Assembly (NCBI GenBank): GCA_037577475.1
Contig: CM075193.1
Span: forward strand, 8,394,617-8,458,616
Length of the DNA stretch: 64,000 nucleotides
Reading direction: 5' to 3'
Origin: Chaunax sp. Z400
Lineage: Eukaryota; Chordata; Actinopteri; Lophiiformes; Chaunacidae
Each line of letters opens with the position of its first letter. The stretch's first letter is position 1. Below are positions 1 to 13,713 of the stretch, piece by piece. Below the pieces are notes generated by a model. That model did not search any database and was not told the origin of the DNA. It saw only the letters and a program-made list of their open reading frames with translations. A program made the translations under genes and the position numbers.

Positions 1-1892
1 TAAACGGTCATCGATCACCACGTCCACCCACTCACCAAACAGCCAGAACTGAGGAGAAAATATTACTATATGTAGAATCATTGTTAAGTACATCTCAAAC
101 AAAATTAACTAAACTGTCCTGCATTATCACACGCGAGAAAGACATTTTTGTGATTCTTGGATTAATGTCCTCTGCATGGCACACCAAAAGCAACTGCTTT
201 AAAATCTGTGTCAAACACTAATTTGCACTGATTCACAGTTTTTTCAACTTTTTGCCATAAATCACTTGTCATAAAACACTGTTTTTATTTGTTTGCATGT
301 ATTTGCTGGAAACTTTTTACCTGGTGGTGCTTGAGGGACAACTAAAGATTTGTATGCAAGCACAAGATCTCACATATGGTGAAGTTCTTGATCTCTTTTG
401 ATCTTGATCTGAACTGATAAATGACCAGAATATTTTAACAGAACTTGAAATCAATTTAACTGCAATTTGTCTTTTGACAAAAACAATTTGAGTTGACATT
501 TTGGTCGATGATGGTGCAAGATAGATTGTTGTATTGGCTCCCAAAAAAATTGTATTTGAGTGCCCAATTATCCCAATATTCCATGGATTGACAGAGCAGG
601 AAAAGAGAAATTAAAGGAAAGAGAAAAAACAAGGGTTAGTGTTTGGATGAGAGTGATTTGTTCTGACCTGGAAGTGAAATATCCCAGCATATCCTTCGGT
701 GAAACTCTGACCAGGGGGCACCACACGAGCCAGGATCCGTTGGTCTAGAGTCAGACAGGCTATTGCAGCCAGAAGCCAGCAGTCACCTGCAGAGTAAGAG
801 CACAAACATACTCTGAGATTGGGTAATAGGGGATATTCACCGTGATATGGCAGTGTGGTAAACATCATGTGCCAACAACCCCCCTCTGTGGTAATTTTTT
901 ACAAGCTTAATGCAAGAGTGGGTGGAGGATTTCAACTACAGTTGTTTGTGGGTCTCTTCTAAAAACCAAAAACACATCATTCATCCACCCATCCGTTCAT
1001 CCAGTCACGAAACCATCCCTTTTATTTACCCAGAGCTCCTTGGCAAATGTCCGTCCTTGTGGCTCCACCGTCGATGAACTTTGGGTCTGAGCAGAGCTCC
1101 TGTAAAGAGCACCAAAACAAGCACATTGAACATTGGAACGCAGCTCTGAGAAACATTTCCTTGGGTTGTCCGGTGTCACAGCACTGAGATGATTGGAGGA
1201 TATGACCTTCAATGATTTTGATTTGATGACTTTGTTACAAGTGAAACTACATCCATGAAAAGAACTGACACATTGTGATGTAACACACTGTTGTTCTTTT
1301 GACAATCTGAGCTGCTTTGTTCAGTCAAAAACCTGCTCAGACACTATTTGTTTGACGTCATATTCAAATCAACACAAAGATCATTTCAAGTCAGGCTCAG
1401 AAAAGACGAAATGAATCCTCACAGACAAATGTGTCATATTAATAACACTTGATTACTTTATTACCATAGTGAATGGAGTTTTTAATACTTTTTTACCTGG
1501 TATTACAGTATTTGTGACGTATGTCCAAGCCTCTGATGAAGTTTTAAAGTAACTAAGTACACTTGTTTTCTTGTCTTACAAATATTAAATAATTGCAAAT
1601 AAGTAAAAGAAAACACTGCATAATATTACAGTACAAACTATATATTTCTTCTTACCTTTGGCCTTTTCCAAACAACGCCCCTGGTCTTGGATGAGTACGG
1701 TCCCAGCTCCTTGTATCCAAGTGATTTGGACTCAGCTGGAAAGCAGTTGTCCTCAAACAGGCGTCTGCTCTTCAGACACTGCCGGCGAAGAGTCTCATAA
1801 TCCTGCTCCGAGAACCTCACTGCATGCTGTTTGGTGCCAATGCCTTGTTCTCTCTTCTGCTCATGGGCCAGTCGATTGGCTGTGGATGTCAT
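1..1892 (-). CDS. Classical calpain catalytic subunit, 5' part only (coding exons 1-4; gene runs off the left edge)
   Basis: Calcium-dependent cytosolic cysteine protease. Coding exons on the minus strand: exon 1 1656-1892 (79 aa, start ATG at 1892-1890), exon 2 1030-1099 (70 nt), exon 3 668-786 (119 nt), exon 4 1-48 (cut by the window edge). All internal edges have GT-AG sites, and the 70- and 119-nt exons have the same sizes as in the neighbouring calpain. Exon 1 reads ...LFEDNCFPAESKSLGYKELG..., exon 2 carries GGATRTDICQGALG and exon 3 the protease core start GDCWLLAAI with the catalytic Cys. The catalytic His and Asn lie outside the window. It is head to head with the complete calpain at 6964 but differs at many residues, so it is a paralogue rather than a recent copy. 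CAPN1, CAPN2 or CAPN8-like are all possible. The family call is firm; the subtype is not. Confidence 0.93.
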
Positions 1893-4800
1893 CCTCGCCT
1901 TTCAAGTGTGTATGTGATTTCCTCTTCGTGAGCTGAGTTGGGTTGACTTGTGAGCGGATCTTCCACCAGCTGAACACAATCCAGACGTGTCTTTGTGCCA
2001 GCCTCCTTTATAGATGAGATGCCACAGGTGAGGGGAAGGCAGGGTGGGATCACAGACAGGGAGGGGCCTCCGATGGGCAGGTGAAGTAAGCCAAATAGAC
2101 AAATCTGTAATAAGGTGACTGTGACCACAGACATACACAGAGACACGCCCAAAGGCTGCTCATTTTAATTCTCTGTGTGTTTGCATTCAAAGCATTTAAA
2201 CAAACTCTTCACATTAAATTAATCTGAAATGTTATCATGACGTGGTCAAAACAGAAGCACGTGAAATATGTTGAGGGGTTTTCCTCTAACAGAGTTGATG
2301 TCAGTAATTACATGCACTACATACAGCTGAGGGTTGTGAAAGAAGAGCTTAAACGCACGACATTATGCAAGTGTTGAATTGAGCAAGAATATAAATTGGA
2401 TATGACTGACACTGCAACACCGAACATAGGGTTGTAGAGGCAAAGTATGACCTTATATCCTGATTCTGTAACGAAGTATAGCAAAGCTAATCGTTTGTCA
2501 AACAATATTCAATGAACATGGTCAATAGAGACATGCATAAAAGGTAGCGAATGGTAGTGAATCCACCCTTGTTTGTTATGTCAGAATAGAACTGGATACA
2601 AAACCACAAAAAAGACATACAGCTCTAAATGGCAGACGAGTCTGAAGAATGTGATTCAAAACTAATGAGCTGTATATGTAGTGAGTGTTACACAGTCTTA
2701 TATGGACACACTAACAAAACCAAATGCCTTTCAGTAATTTGTCTGGTGACCTCCTCCTAGGTTATCCACACTGCTCCCAAAGCCAGCCCTCGTAACTATA
2801 GTGATATGATGGCAGAAGGGTGGGTCATAACCACTGACTGCTGTGTGTACACAGTCTTGTTTGTGAACGTTAAATGACAAATGAGCATCCATAATAGCCA
2901 TACCCCTCTGGTTTCCAGCTTTAGACTGAATATTTCTAAATAGTTTCACAGAGAGCTTACTCACTGTAATCGCTGAGCCCTCTGTATTTAAGTTCAACTG
3001 GTGCAGTAGCAAGCACTGTGAGTGATGATGTGTTCAAGGCACAGAGAAAGGACGTAAATTCTTTCATTTGTACAAACCCAAGTAACTTTGTTCCAAAATG
3101 TAGGCCAAGCAGAAATTTTTCTGCAGCCTATTTTCTCACATAATGCACAGCTGCTAATAGTGAGTAATTGATTGGCATTAGAAACTGTTACACTCTAATG
3201 GAAGCATAATGAGTTGTAATGTCATATAAGCCAGTGCAAATGTTCTTAACAGTTCTATCCTGATTTGTGGATCTCTATGCCTATTGTGGAATGGAGTTGA
3301 TTGACAGTACATTACTGCTCATTTTATGTGCCATTGCAAGTCATTAATTATGCATGCACAGTTGTTTTTTACAAACATTTTATAGACGTCATTCCTCTTT
3401 ATCACGACGTAAGTAAAAGCTAATGTTCACCTGAATGCAACAGTGCTTTGTCTTCTATATTTACAGCCTATTCTGAGTAGATTAGAAAAATCAGTCTCTA
3501 CATATTCAGTGAGGTTGAATGTCTACCTGCTTATTGGATTTGAAATGATCACTTATTAAGGTTAAAGTGCAATCTTTTAGTTTTAATTTAGGGGTGTTAA
3601 CAGTAATTAGTAAACAGATTTAGTAAATGGGGAAATGATAAATCTGAATTGGATCAACTTCCAGTTTTTTCCCACTTTAGAGCAGCATAACGAGCCAAAC
3701 ACAACATTATACTTAACACTACATACAAGTATTTTCACTTGCAAAGTAGATAACATCACATGGATAGCAAACTATTTTATATTTATATATCAGACATACA
3801 GACACAAAGGAACATAAGATTTTATCTGGTCTCCTGTTTCTGACAACATCCTGACAACATCCTTTTTTAGCAGCTAAATGTTCCAGTATGTTTACCAGCT
3901 AGACTTCTGCCATTTGGTGCTGAGCATGAAGTCCACAGTGGATTTATAAGATGATATATATTTATACATCATCCTGTATCATCTGGTATGCACATTGATG
4001 AGAGTGTTAAACACAACACTAAATGGGTGGTAAAACCAAAATAATTAGCTGAAAGATGCTAAAACGCTCCTCAGCGGTGAAGGGATTAAGTGACTTTCTG
4101 TAAATTAGTCACTCCAAGCACTTTTCTCATTCTACATCATAATTTCTTTCATTGTTAATAAAGATATATATTTAATAAAGCAAATTTAAAACCCCTGAAA
4201 AATTGACTGAAAATCTTAAGAATCTTCGACACCATTATATTTTAATTGGTGAATAATTGACAAATAAAATAGCCCACTAAAAGATTAACATAGAGAAGCA
4301 TTTCAGGACTGTGTGGTTTGATGCTTTGATTTGATTTCTTTCTTTATTTCGAACATGTAAAGAATAAAACAACAAACAAAAACAAACAAACAGATAAACA
4401 CTAACACTTATACCACAGATACCAGATACCAAAGTGAGCTACTGGAGCCGAGTTTTCTTGAGCTTTTGGATCAGCAGTTTTGTACATCTTGGAATTTGAA
4501 CATGGACATTCAGACCTGAACAGAGTAAAGCAAGTGTGTGAAGGTTGGCAGTGTTCTAACAATATATGATTTGCAAATGTGTGCTTTAATTAGGGATTTC
4601 TGTTCAGGGGGTTGAATCAAGTTGAGGACTGCAGTTGTTGGTAAAAGTAACATTTTGTGTTGAATGTGGGAAAAATAAATGTTTGAATGACTTGTATTGT
4701 GTTTAATCCCAACAGCGCCCCTAGCGGCTGTCTGTGGTACTGGTTATGTGCGGCCCCTCCTACTGTAATGGACTGATCCTCCCTGCAGTGTGCAGAGGGC

Positions 4801-6963
4801 TGGACCTGCGCTCCTGACTACAACACCCCTGCCCCCTTTCACAGATTTGCACGATTATCACCCTCCGACTATTTCTGTAGGAGCTGCTAGTTGCCTTTAA
4901 AGCAGTGGTGAGTACAGCTTTCACGCTTATTTTATTAAATAGAATGTGCTCATTTAGCCCTTGAGATTCCTCATGCTTTTCTTTTGTAATGTAGGCCATC
5001 GCACGGTTTGTTTGCCTTTTTGTTACTGCATACTAGTGCGCTAATAATAACCAGCACAGTTAACAGCTGTTACATTCAGGCCTGCAGATTTAACTCAGGT
5101 ATCCGCAGTGAATGATTTTAGCCGTGCTGTAATAATGTCTGTTTTTGTTAGAAAGCAGACTGCAGGTCATATAGTAAAAAGACAGGCCTGACGTCACTTT
5201 TACGTCTTAACAGGTGCTGTAAACCATCTGAGGCTGCATTACATGCCTGACATACTGTATCATTATGATAATGGCATGTTTATTAATTCACAGCATATGT
5301 GCATCATTATTTAGAGTCAATTTAGAGTAGAAGGGAGCTCAGTGGCAGACATGCTGTCGGTTGTTTTGGTATATTGTTAAGGTTGAAGTGCAAAGAATGA
5401 CATCATCATTGCAGGAATGCCAGGATCAGCATTGCTCTGTCTATTGAGGAAAAGAGAGATATCCTTTTGATCAACAGATAGCAGTACCCTCTCTTTACAA
5501 AGCAGAGGGACATTCCTGCAGACCTTACAGCCATATGGGGCCTCAGGATGGGGGCCCTGACCCTGCAACAATGTCCTTGGCTGCAGAATTGTTTGTATCA
5601 AAAGCCATAGTCTGTTTTGCACAGCAACTCGCCTGTTTTGTTTGCAAACTAAACGGAGAAACCAAATCATTTTCATCCTGGTTTCTCACCACTGTTCCAT
5701 CCAGGTTTTCCATTATTCTATTCTGCACTGTTAACTGAGGTCATTAGGATTCCTTTCAAGCTGAGTGGTATAAAACATCGGCCCATTTTCTGGTACTCCC
5801 AGCACTAATTCAGAAATGGGATAGGCAGCCAAGTAAAAAAAAAATCTATCAGCCTGCCTCTTGGTATAGTTCTGTCTTTTTAAGGCCTGATTTCAAGACA
5901 AAGCTGTTATGTCCTTCCCTGGAGACTTGACTGATAACTGTGAAACTCTCCGGCATAGAATACCAAGTGCATTCAGGGAGGAAAAAAGCCCCCCACTGAA
6001 TGGTAAACCAGTCCACTATGGCCTGCTTTTACTAACACAGCTGCTCGAGGCTCTGTAGCTCAGGGGCTATCCAAACTATTTGAAAGAGTAAACACTTCAT
6101 CTTCACTGGGGCCTAAACTTCAGTCAATGACTTTATCTTTTTCTTGTCCCATTCTCCCTCTCAGCCCGTCCATACAGACAAGGTATCATATTTCTAAATC
6201 CATTTGTTGTACCTGGGTTTGCTGTGATTTAGGTGTCTTGTCTGTCACTTTTCTTCTCTACATGCTCTCTGTATGTCTTTTATTTATCTGCTGGGCTTTT
6301 ATATATGTCGTTTCTAACTGAACTCCCATAACAGCACATTTACTTTAAGATGAGATGTTGTAAACTGAGTTGATGAATGCAGGATTTCTAGGAAGAGGGT
6401 GAAATTATTACCATATGGAGGATTAATCAGACCAAAAATGATGACATTTTATTTACTCTGTTATCTGCTCAATGATACTTTTTCATTTCTCAACATAATG
6501 AGAATGAAAGTCTCTTATGGTCAGGAACAAAATCTTTTGGAGAAATTGATTGATGGTGAGAGAAAACAATGAACCACATGTGCAGATTTTCAATTATAGA
6601 ATGTAAAATCTCTCTAGTTGCTAATCCTACAAATTCGGTAAATTAATAGGGTTATCAGTTTCCTCGGTTATGTTGTTTTTTTGTTATAATTTTATTTAAT
6701 TAGAATTTATGTACATTTGAATTAGAATTAACAGTATTTGTGTTGCTTTTAGCCTAATAGCATAACGTAGAATCCATGTGGGCCCAAACTAAGTCGTTGA
6801 TTCTAATCATTAGAAAATAGTCTTAATCACTAAATGAACACTCCCACACCTGATTGCTGTGCTGTAGCTCTTAGACACGTGTGTGCCAGTAAACAGCATT
6901 CTGCTATTTATAGACAAACCCCGTGCAAACCCACCCTACTTCGTATTTTTATCTCTCTCCAGC
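1893..6963. other. Intergenic/5' UTR space between the two divergent calpains
   Basis: About 5 kb with no supported coding exon. The upstream parts of both calpains lie here. A good donor (AGCAGTG/GTGAGT) at 4907/4908 and a pyrimidine-rich acceptor ending at 6962 suggest a non-coding first exon of the plus-strand calpain ending at 4907 and spliced to the ATG exon; this is inference. AT-rich sequence at about 3,100-4,700 includes a short A-rich tract at 4365-4400 after a TTTCTTTATTTCGAACATG-type stretch that looks like the end of an interspersed repeat. Short ORFs here have no recognisable product. Confidence 0.5.
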
Positions 6964-9900
6964 ATGTATCCAGCGGTAGGGATATCTGCAAGCATATATG
7001 CCAATAGGCTGCGGGCAGAAGGCATGGGCTCCAAGGAGCAGGCTGTCCTCTTCTCCAACCAGGACTATGAGGCACTGAAGCAGGAATGTGTGGAGTCGGG
7101 CTGCCTGTTTGAAGACCCCTGTTTCCCCGCTGAGCCTCCATCCTTGGGTTTCAAGGAGCTGGCCCCCTACTCCGCCAAAACTAGAGATGTGGAGTGGATG
7201 AGGCCCACGGTGAGAAAGCATGAGAGGGAAAGTTAATTATGAGCATTTTCATACTCACGCCTAATACATAACACTTGACAAATAAACTGGACAATAAGAA
7301 ATATCTTTCTCATAATTATTCGGATTGCTTCTTATGTAATCTCACAACAGACATGAGGAGTGTCTTAGTCCATGTCTCACACTGAATAGGACAAGTGGGG
7401 ACAGGAAACTCTCAGACCACAGCAGCTGTTGGCATCACGTGCCATTCTCTGGCCGCTCCCATGCATTTGTTTACAGTGCCTCATTGCACCAGCACCACAC
7501 GCTGGTGCAAACCTGGCCATGGTTTGAAAGAGATCTAATGTTAAAGTAAAGCTTTGTTGACGAGTCTGCAATCTGAAAGTTTGACAGACATTTAATTCCT
7601 CCATAGGAACTGACAGGAGACCCTGAGTTCATTGTGGGTGGTGCCACCAGGACGGACATCTGTCAGGGAGCACTGGGTGAGCCATTGTTGTTTCTGTTAA
7701 TGTGGAATCTAAAACTACAGAATTAGTTGATTTTTTCTTCCTCCCTTGCAGGCGACTGCTGGCTCTTAGCAGCCATCGCTTCTCTCACCTTGAATGAGAG
7801 ACTTCTTCATCGAGTTGTCCCACATGGGCAGTCCTTCCAAGACGACTATGCTGGAATCTTCCACTTTCAAGTACTTCAAGATAGTCTTATGCTCCTCTAA
7901 TCTTCCCTTCCTATAAAATGTAAGGCAAGCACTTAATGGAGCTCTTGATTATCGCTCTGTCTTGCAGTTCTGGCAGTTCGGCGAATGGGTAGACGTTGTG
8001 ATAGATGACAGATTACCAGTCAAAGACGGGGAGCTGATGTTTGTCCATTCTGCTGAGGGCAATGAATTCTGGAGTGCACTCCTAGAGAAGGCTTACGCCA
8101 AGTAGGTTTTGAAAGAGCCTGCTAAGCTGCTAAATTATTCATTATGATTGTATTTAATAGGAAGTTGCAAATGACGTTCTCTCTCGATGGCAATCAAACT
8201 TAAGTGTTTTTAAAAAAAAAATTTTTATGCCGCATCAGGCTGAATGGCTCCTATGAGGCTCTGTCTGGAGGAAGCACCACAGAAGGGTTTGAAGACTTCA
8301 CAGGTGGCGTGTCAGAGATGTACGAACTCCGCAGTGCTCCCAGAGATCTGCACAGGGTCATCAGCAAAGCCCTGGAGAGAGGCTCACTGCTGGGCTGCTC
8401 TATTGATGTGAGCTCTCAACACACCGTCAAGACACACAAATCAATGCTGCACCACCTTTAGAGGACAAATAAAATTAGAGACAGGTCTATTTATTTCTGT
8501 GCTTGACAAATCAGTGTTTTCATTTTAATACAGATCACAAGTGCCTTCGACATGGAGGCTGTTACATTCAAGAAGCTGGTGAAGGGCCACGCCTACTCAG
8601 TCACTGGATTGAAGGAGGTCTGTCTGTGTCTTTATTAGGTACCATTATGAATAATACCAATGGTTCTAAGTTTCATCCCTCGTGTGTTATGTAGGTTAAT
8701 TTCCGAGGCAACATGGAGCGCCTGGTCCGAATACGTAACCCTTGGGGCCAGGTGGAGTGGACCGGTGCCTGGAGTGACAAGTAAGTGTGTCATGCATCAC
8801 AATTGTACCTGTGCAATAAATACTTCCCGTCCCTAATGTCTTCTTTCATGTGTATATCTCCTTCTAAATGTTCATTCTTGTAGCTCCCCTGAATGGAATG
8901 AGATCGACCCCTCTGAACGAGAAGACCTTCATCTTAAGATGGAAGATGGGGAGTTTTGGTAAGATGTGCCACATGCTGTAATACAATATGGCAATATTAT
9001 GCATTGCAAGAATGGTTTGCATTTTTGGAAATATGCTTTTACTAGAGTTAGATAATAAGATAGATGGAAGATTGGTTATCTTGTGTTTTTTTTCCACTGT
9101 CATATCAGCCCCGTAAGTCTCAAGTCAAGTTTATCCATCTGTATACAGGTGTACAAGGGTTCTACGACGTGTGAAAAAGTTGCATAAAGACTTTGCTGTG
9201 CGATATCTCCATACAATTTACCAAATGTCTCTAGAATCATCTCTGCTTGAGGCTCATGGCTTGAGGCTACATCAGGCACTACTAGATTTACACATTCAAA
9301 ACTGATGGTTGTCAAGTTGCATTGTGGGTAATATATGCACCAGGAAGAACAACTCGTGAAAAAGAAAGAAACATCTTTGGTTGTGCTGATCGATTTTAAT
9401 GACATATATATTATTGTTATCATACAGCCAGGAGATGGTAAGCTTAGTTTAGCATAGCATAAAGACTGGAAATTAGGAAACTGCTCACTTGGCTCTGTTA
9501 AATGTAAGAATATAAATAAGAATATAAATTAAACAAACTTTTTTTTTAAAGTTGCACATGGGTTTCTGCCTGAAAACTTTATTTTTAATCTTCCAGGATG
9601 TCCTTCAGCGAGTTCAAGAGACAGTTTTCTCGGTTAGAGATCTGTAACTTGACTCCTGACGCTCTGAGTGAGGACAGTCTCAGCCACTGGAACACCATCA
9701 AGTTCTACGGCACGTGGAGGAGAGGCAGCACCGCTGGAGGCTGCAGGAACCATCCCAGTGAGTCCCAACTGGAAAAATGTGGACACACTGACAGATATCA
9801 CTGATAATCGAGTGATAACATTTCTCTAATGTTACTTTGACTACCTGTGTAGACACGTTTTGGATCAACCCTCAGTATAAGATCACTTTGCTGGAGGAGG

Positions 9901-12134
9901 ATGATGACCCAGAGGATGATGAGGTGGCATGCAGTTTTTTGGTATCTCTCATGCAGAAGGACCGCCGCAGATATCGGCGCCAAGGTCAGGACATGCACAC
10001 CATCGGCTTTGCTGTCTATGAGGTGAGAAGACAAATGGAAAATCGTATCGTTTTGCTCTTCTTATCTTTTATTCACATTATTCTGAAAAAAAACTTTCCA
10101 TCATATCGTGTTTGTTAATTGTTTCCCCTTTCCCTCTTTTTATGCAGATTCCAGATGAGGTAGGCAGAAATAAAAATGTTGTGCTTTGTAAAATGGATGG
10201 CAGTAATGTAAAGTATGCATGATTTCAATTAAATGGACATATTGGAAATTGCATCTCAACCCATGTATTGTTTCCTCCTTCCCTTAGTACAGAGGCTGCC
10301 AAAATGTCCATCTGAAGAAAAATTTCTTTTTGTCCAATTCGTCGTGTGCTCGGTCGGAGACCTTCATTAACCTGCGAGAGGTGAGCAATCGGATTCGTCT
10401 GCCGCCTGGTGAGTACCTCATCGTACCCTCCACCTTCGAGCCCAATAAGGAGGCTGACTTCGTCCTCCGAGTCTTCACTGAGAAGCAATCAGAAACGGAG
10501 TACGTGTATATTGCTTTGGATTTTAATGTCAGTTTTCATGGATTTGCAAAATGCATGAATTTCTAATCTTATGCTAATATGTTTTTGTCCATTGTAGAGA
10601 AATGGATGATGAAATCACTGCTGATTTAGAAGATGAAGTACGTATAAATGAGACTTGAATATCACTGTAGGAAAAAAGAAAATGCACATAATGAATTATA
10701 TGAACAGCACAAAATAACTATGTCTTTATATTTGTGTTTGTCAATAGGATGAAATAACTGAAGACGACATTGATGACTCTTTTAAGTCCATGTTTGCTCA
10801 GCTAGCAGGAGAGGTAAGATCTGTCCCACCCTCTCATATCTCTGTTTGCATTTCTACTAGATTACTCTACTTTAATGGTTTTTATATTAGCTGGTTGTAG
10901 TAATATTATTGTGGTATTTTAGACAATATGTAAAGCTTAAAAGAACCTATTATCCTTTTGTGTTTTCTTCTCTGTACTTTTCCAGGACATGGAGATTTCT
11001 ATTCGTGAGCTGAAGACCATCCTAAACAGAGTCGTCACCAGGCGTGAGTTGTCATATTAGTAATACATCTCTCATCACTGGATCAGATTCCATTTTAGAG
11101 AGTACACCATCCATTTCCCAGACAACGCTCTGTGTGACTATGGGATTGTTTCACTTGAGTGTTTTTGCTATTTCAGACAAGGATCTGAAGACTGATGGCT
11201 TCAGTACTGACTCATGTAGGACCATGGTCAACCTGATGGATGTATCCTTTTGAGTTATCACGCATGAATGAATAGCACAGTATTCCAATGTATTATTTTT
11301 ATTAGAAATAAAAAAAATAATAATGCATTTAGCATGCTAGTGGGTTTTTTTCTGTGTGTAGTTTCACCCCTTGACATGGCATTCACCAGAAAGATGGCAG
11401 CGCCCGTTTAGGGCTGGTGGAGTTTCAGATCCTCTGGAACAAAATCCGAAAATGGCTGGTGAGAAAAATAACTACTGAATAAGCATTGGTTAAATAATAA
11501 GAATGTAACAGGAGCAGTATACACACTTCTGCATTTCCCTTTACATTTCTGTCTGCATCACTCAGGTCATTTTCAGGCAGTTTGACCTGGACAAGTCGGG
11601 GGCCATGAGCTCTTATGAGATGCGTCTTGCTGTGGAGGCAGCAGGTGTGATATTCATGATGATCATTTCCAATATTTACCATAAACACACTAACGGATGA
11701 GAAGTGTGGAGCCTTACTTTTGCCTGTACTGTTTTCCTACATAGGTTTTAAACTGAATAACAAACTGAACCAGATTCTGGTAGCTCGGTACGCAGAGAAT
11801 GAGATGATCGACTTTGACAACTTCATCTGCTGCTTGGTCAAGCTTGAAGCCATGTTTAGTGGGTATTATTGTGACAGATGCTAGTCCATCTGTGTGCTTT
11901 ATGTTTGCAGAATGTAATGATGCAGTGAGATATTATGAAATCTTTGATTTTTTTTTTTAACAGGGCATTTCCAGCAGTTGGACAAGGAAGGGTCAGGAGT
12001 GGTAGAGATGACCATCGCTGAGGTGAGTTTGGTTTAAAGAGAGTGTCGGTACATTTTTTCAGTTGTTTCTCTTTACAGTAACTAATTCTCATTTCTCAAA
12101 TGGCTAGTGGCTTTACCTGACCATTTGTGGTTGA
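6964..12134 (+). CDS. capn11: Calpain-11-like catalytic subunit, complete, 21 coding exons, 704 aa
   Basis: Ca2+-activated cytosolic thiol protease. Exons: 6964-7209, 7607-7676, 7752-7870, 7968-8101, 8239-8407, 8534-8617, 8695-8780, 8884-8958, 9597-9757, 9853-10022, 10148-10159 (12-nt microexon), 10288-10499, 10598-10637, 10748-10813, 10986-11043, 11177-11241, 11390-11458, 11566-11644, 11745-11858, 11964-12022, 12108-12134; they sum to 2115 nt in one frame. The catalytic triad is visible: Cys108 (GDCWLLAAI), His265 (KGHAYSVTG) and Asn289 (RNPWGQVEW). The C2-like domain carries GTWRRGSTAGGC and LPPGEYLIVPSTFEPN, followed by an acidic linker and a penta-EF-hand region (DLDKSGAMSSYEMR). The N-terminus (ANRLRAEGMG, LFEDPCFPAEPPSLGF), GLKEVNFRGNMERLVRIRNPWG-type exon 7 and a C-terminus ending in Cys-Gly resemble human CAPN11 more than CAPN1 or CAPN2. 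Proximity to mrpl14 and tmem63b matches human 6p21.1. Start chosen at the first ATG of the frame. Confidence 0.95.
9100..9520. repeat. Interspersed repeat in capn11 intron 8
   Basis: Most of the 638-nt intron. Its 3' part (about 9430-9500) contains a TAAGCTTAGTTTAGCATAGC / AAAGACTGGAAA motif that I recognise as part of a very common teleost interspersed repeat. Boundaries are approximate and the class is not determined. Confidence 0.45.
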
Positions 12135-12995
12135 AGAGCACCGTCTTCACTGGAGGAAGGTACACTGCATGAGGACTGCCATGAACCTGTCGCCCTGAAG
12201 ACCCCTCAGCCTGAGCTGACCTGTTGATCTTTTAACACATCCCACCTCAATGTAACTAAAGTAGCAGACAAAGAAAGGAAAATCCAGCCAAGCTAATGCA
12301 GCTAAGCAAAACTACAGTTATGGAGTCACTGTGCCACATAAGTGTGTCATCACTGTAAAAACAGCATGAGTCCGTGCACGATAAACATCACTAGCTGTAA
12401 TGTGCAATGTAAGTTGGTTTTATTTCTAAATTTTAGTTTTGCTGTCAGTGTGACTGTCAACTGATTTAATAACATTTTCACTCACGATTTTGAAATCTCA
12501 GAGTAACACAAGAATAGAGGATATCTGAAGAAGCCTGTTATTATGGTGTTATTAAAGGTGAAGTCTTAGTTTCTCTTAATTAATCTGCACATACGTTTCA
12601 AATATATTCCTGATTTTAAAACAAAGGAAATGATCACCTGTGTGAATTTGATAGTTTCATCCATGTCCCTGTAGGTGGCAGCACAGATCTGCTCTGTCAC
12701 TTTATTTCATTTTGACATTTTATACTGACGTTTAGCTTGTTGTAGCTTGAAGTTTTGCTCTTTGGATGAAGTCAAGCCACTGACCTGTGATTAGTTTACT
12801 GGAATTTTTATTTTGCACTGAGATTTAAGTTTAAACAAGTTGTCTCAACATAGTGAGACACACTATCAGTCCGCTCTAGTGACATTTACAGGGATCACAC
12901 CATCGTGAATGCCTTATACATGATACCATGATGTTATAAGCATCTATTAAAATGTGCTAATTATATGTTTTGTTGTGAATGTATGTTGTGCCTTC

Positions 12996-13001
12996 AATAA
13001 A
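12996..13001 (+). promoter_or_regulatory. capn11: Polyadenylation signal of capn11
   Basis: AATAAA about 860 nt after the capn11 stop codon, in AT-rich 3' UTR and followed by T-rich sequence. It is the best candidate 3' end before the LTR-like fragment at 13281. Confidence 0.6.
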
Positions 13002-13280
13002 TATTTCTCTCATGCTTTATCAGTTTGTTCATTGTGTACATAACATGAGTTTGACCCATATTAAGCTGAAGACAAACTTCTATGCTATGAATGTGGGATA
13101 AAGGTTATGTTTGTTGTAAGCATAGAGGACTCAGTCAAATGTCAACCATGTTGACTATGACTTGAGTGTATTACATATATATCATAGACAAAATACTGTA
13201 TAGAGACAATAATTGTGACAAGTTTCTTTTAGAGTTTACTGAAGATAGGCACACACGCACAAAATGTTCATATACCCTCA

Positions 13281-13672
13281 TGTGACGGCCCTGTCTGCGT
13301 GTGTTTTTGCTCTACTTATGTCCGTCATTCTCTCGGAGGGGGCGCTAACCAGATTGCTAGATCAGGAGCATCTGGGCCCGATGCTCCTCAGGTTACAAAA
13401 GCCTTCAGCTGGCAGACCTTCGTTCTCTCCTACTACCCTCACCAGCCCTACTATTTTGCTCTGTTTGATTATTGTTTCTCACACACATGTCCACACATCT
13501 ACATTTACACTACTGATGCCACTGCCTTACACACCTCATCTTGTAGTTTATGTAGTTTTCTTTGTTGTCTGATAAATATCTTTCATTCATCTTTGATACA
13601 TTTTCGCATCCTTTCCCGTCCTTTTGTCATGGCCCTGAGCCAGGTTTGACAAAATGGGGGCTCATCCGGGAT
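13281..13672 (+). mobile_element. Fragment of an LTR retroelement: probable LTR (13281-13651) plus primer-binding site
   Basis: The 18 nt at 13655-13672 (TGGGGGCTCATCCGGGAT) differ at one base from the tRNA-Pro primer-binding site used by many retroviruses and retroelements. They lie three bases after a stretch ending in GACA. A segment starting TGTGACGG at 13281 and ending TTTGACA at 13651 has the TG...CA ends expected of an LTR of about 370 bp. Nothing after the PBS looks like gag or pol, and the mrpl14 3' end starts about 40 bp later, so this is a truncated remnant. The LTR start is a guess; the PBS is the firm part. Confidence 0.5.
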
Positions 13673-13713
13673 TTCAAATTAAAGTCAGAAAAGCAAAATC
13701 TTGTGACATACAG

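Noticed and set aside
6883..6963. Upstream extension of the capn11 first exon (reading from a GTG)
   Set aside because: No in-frame ATG; the stretch contains a pyrimidine tract and acceptor-like CAG just before the ATG, so it is more likely intron or 5' UTR.
13264..13649. Two overlapping plus-strand ORFs of 102 and 116 codons
   Set aside because: They fall within the LTR-like segment and have no protein similarity; taken as chance frames in a repeat.
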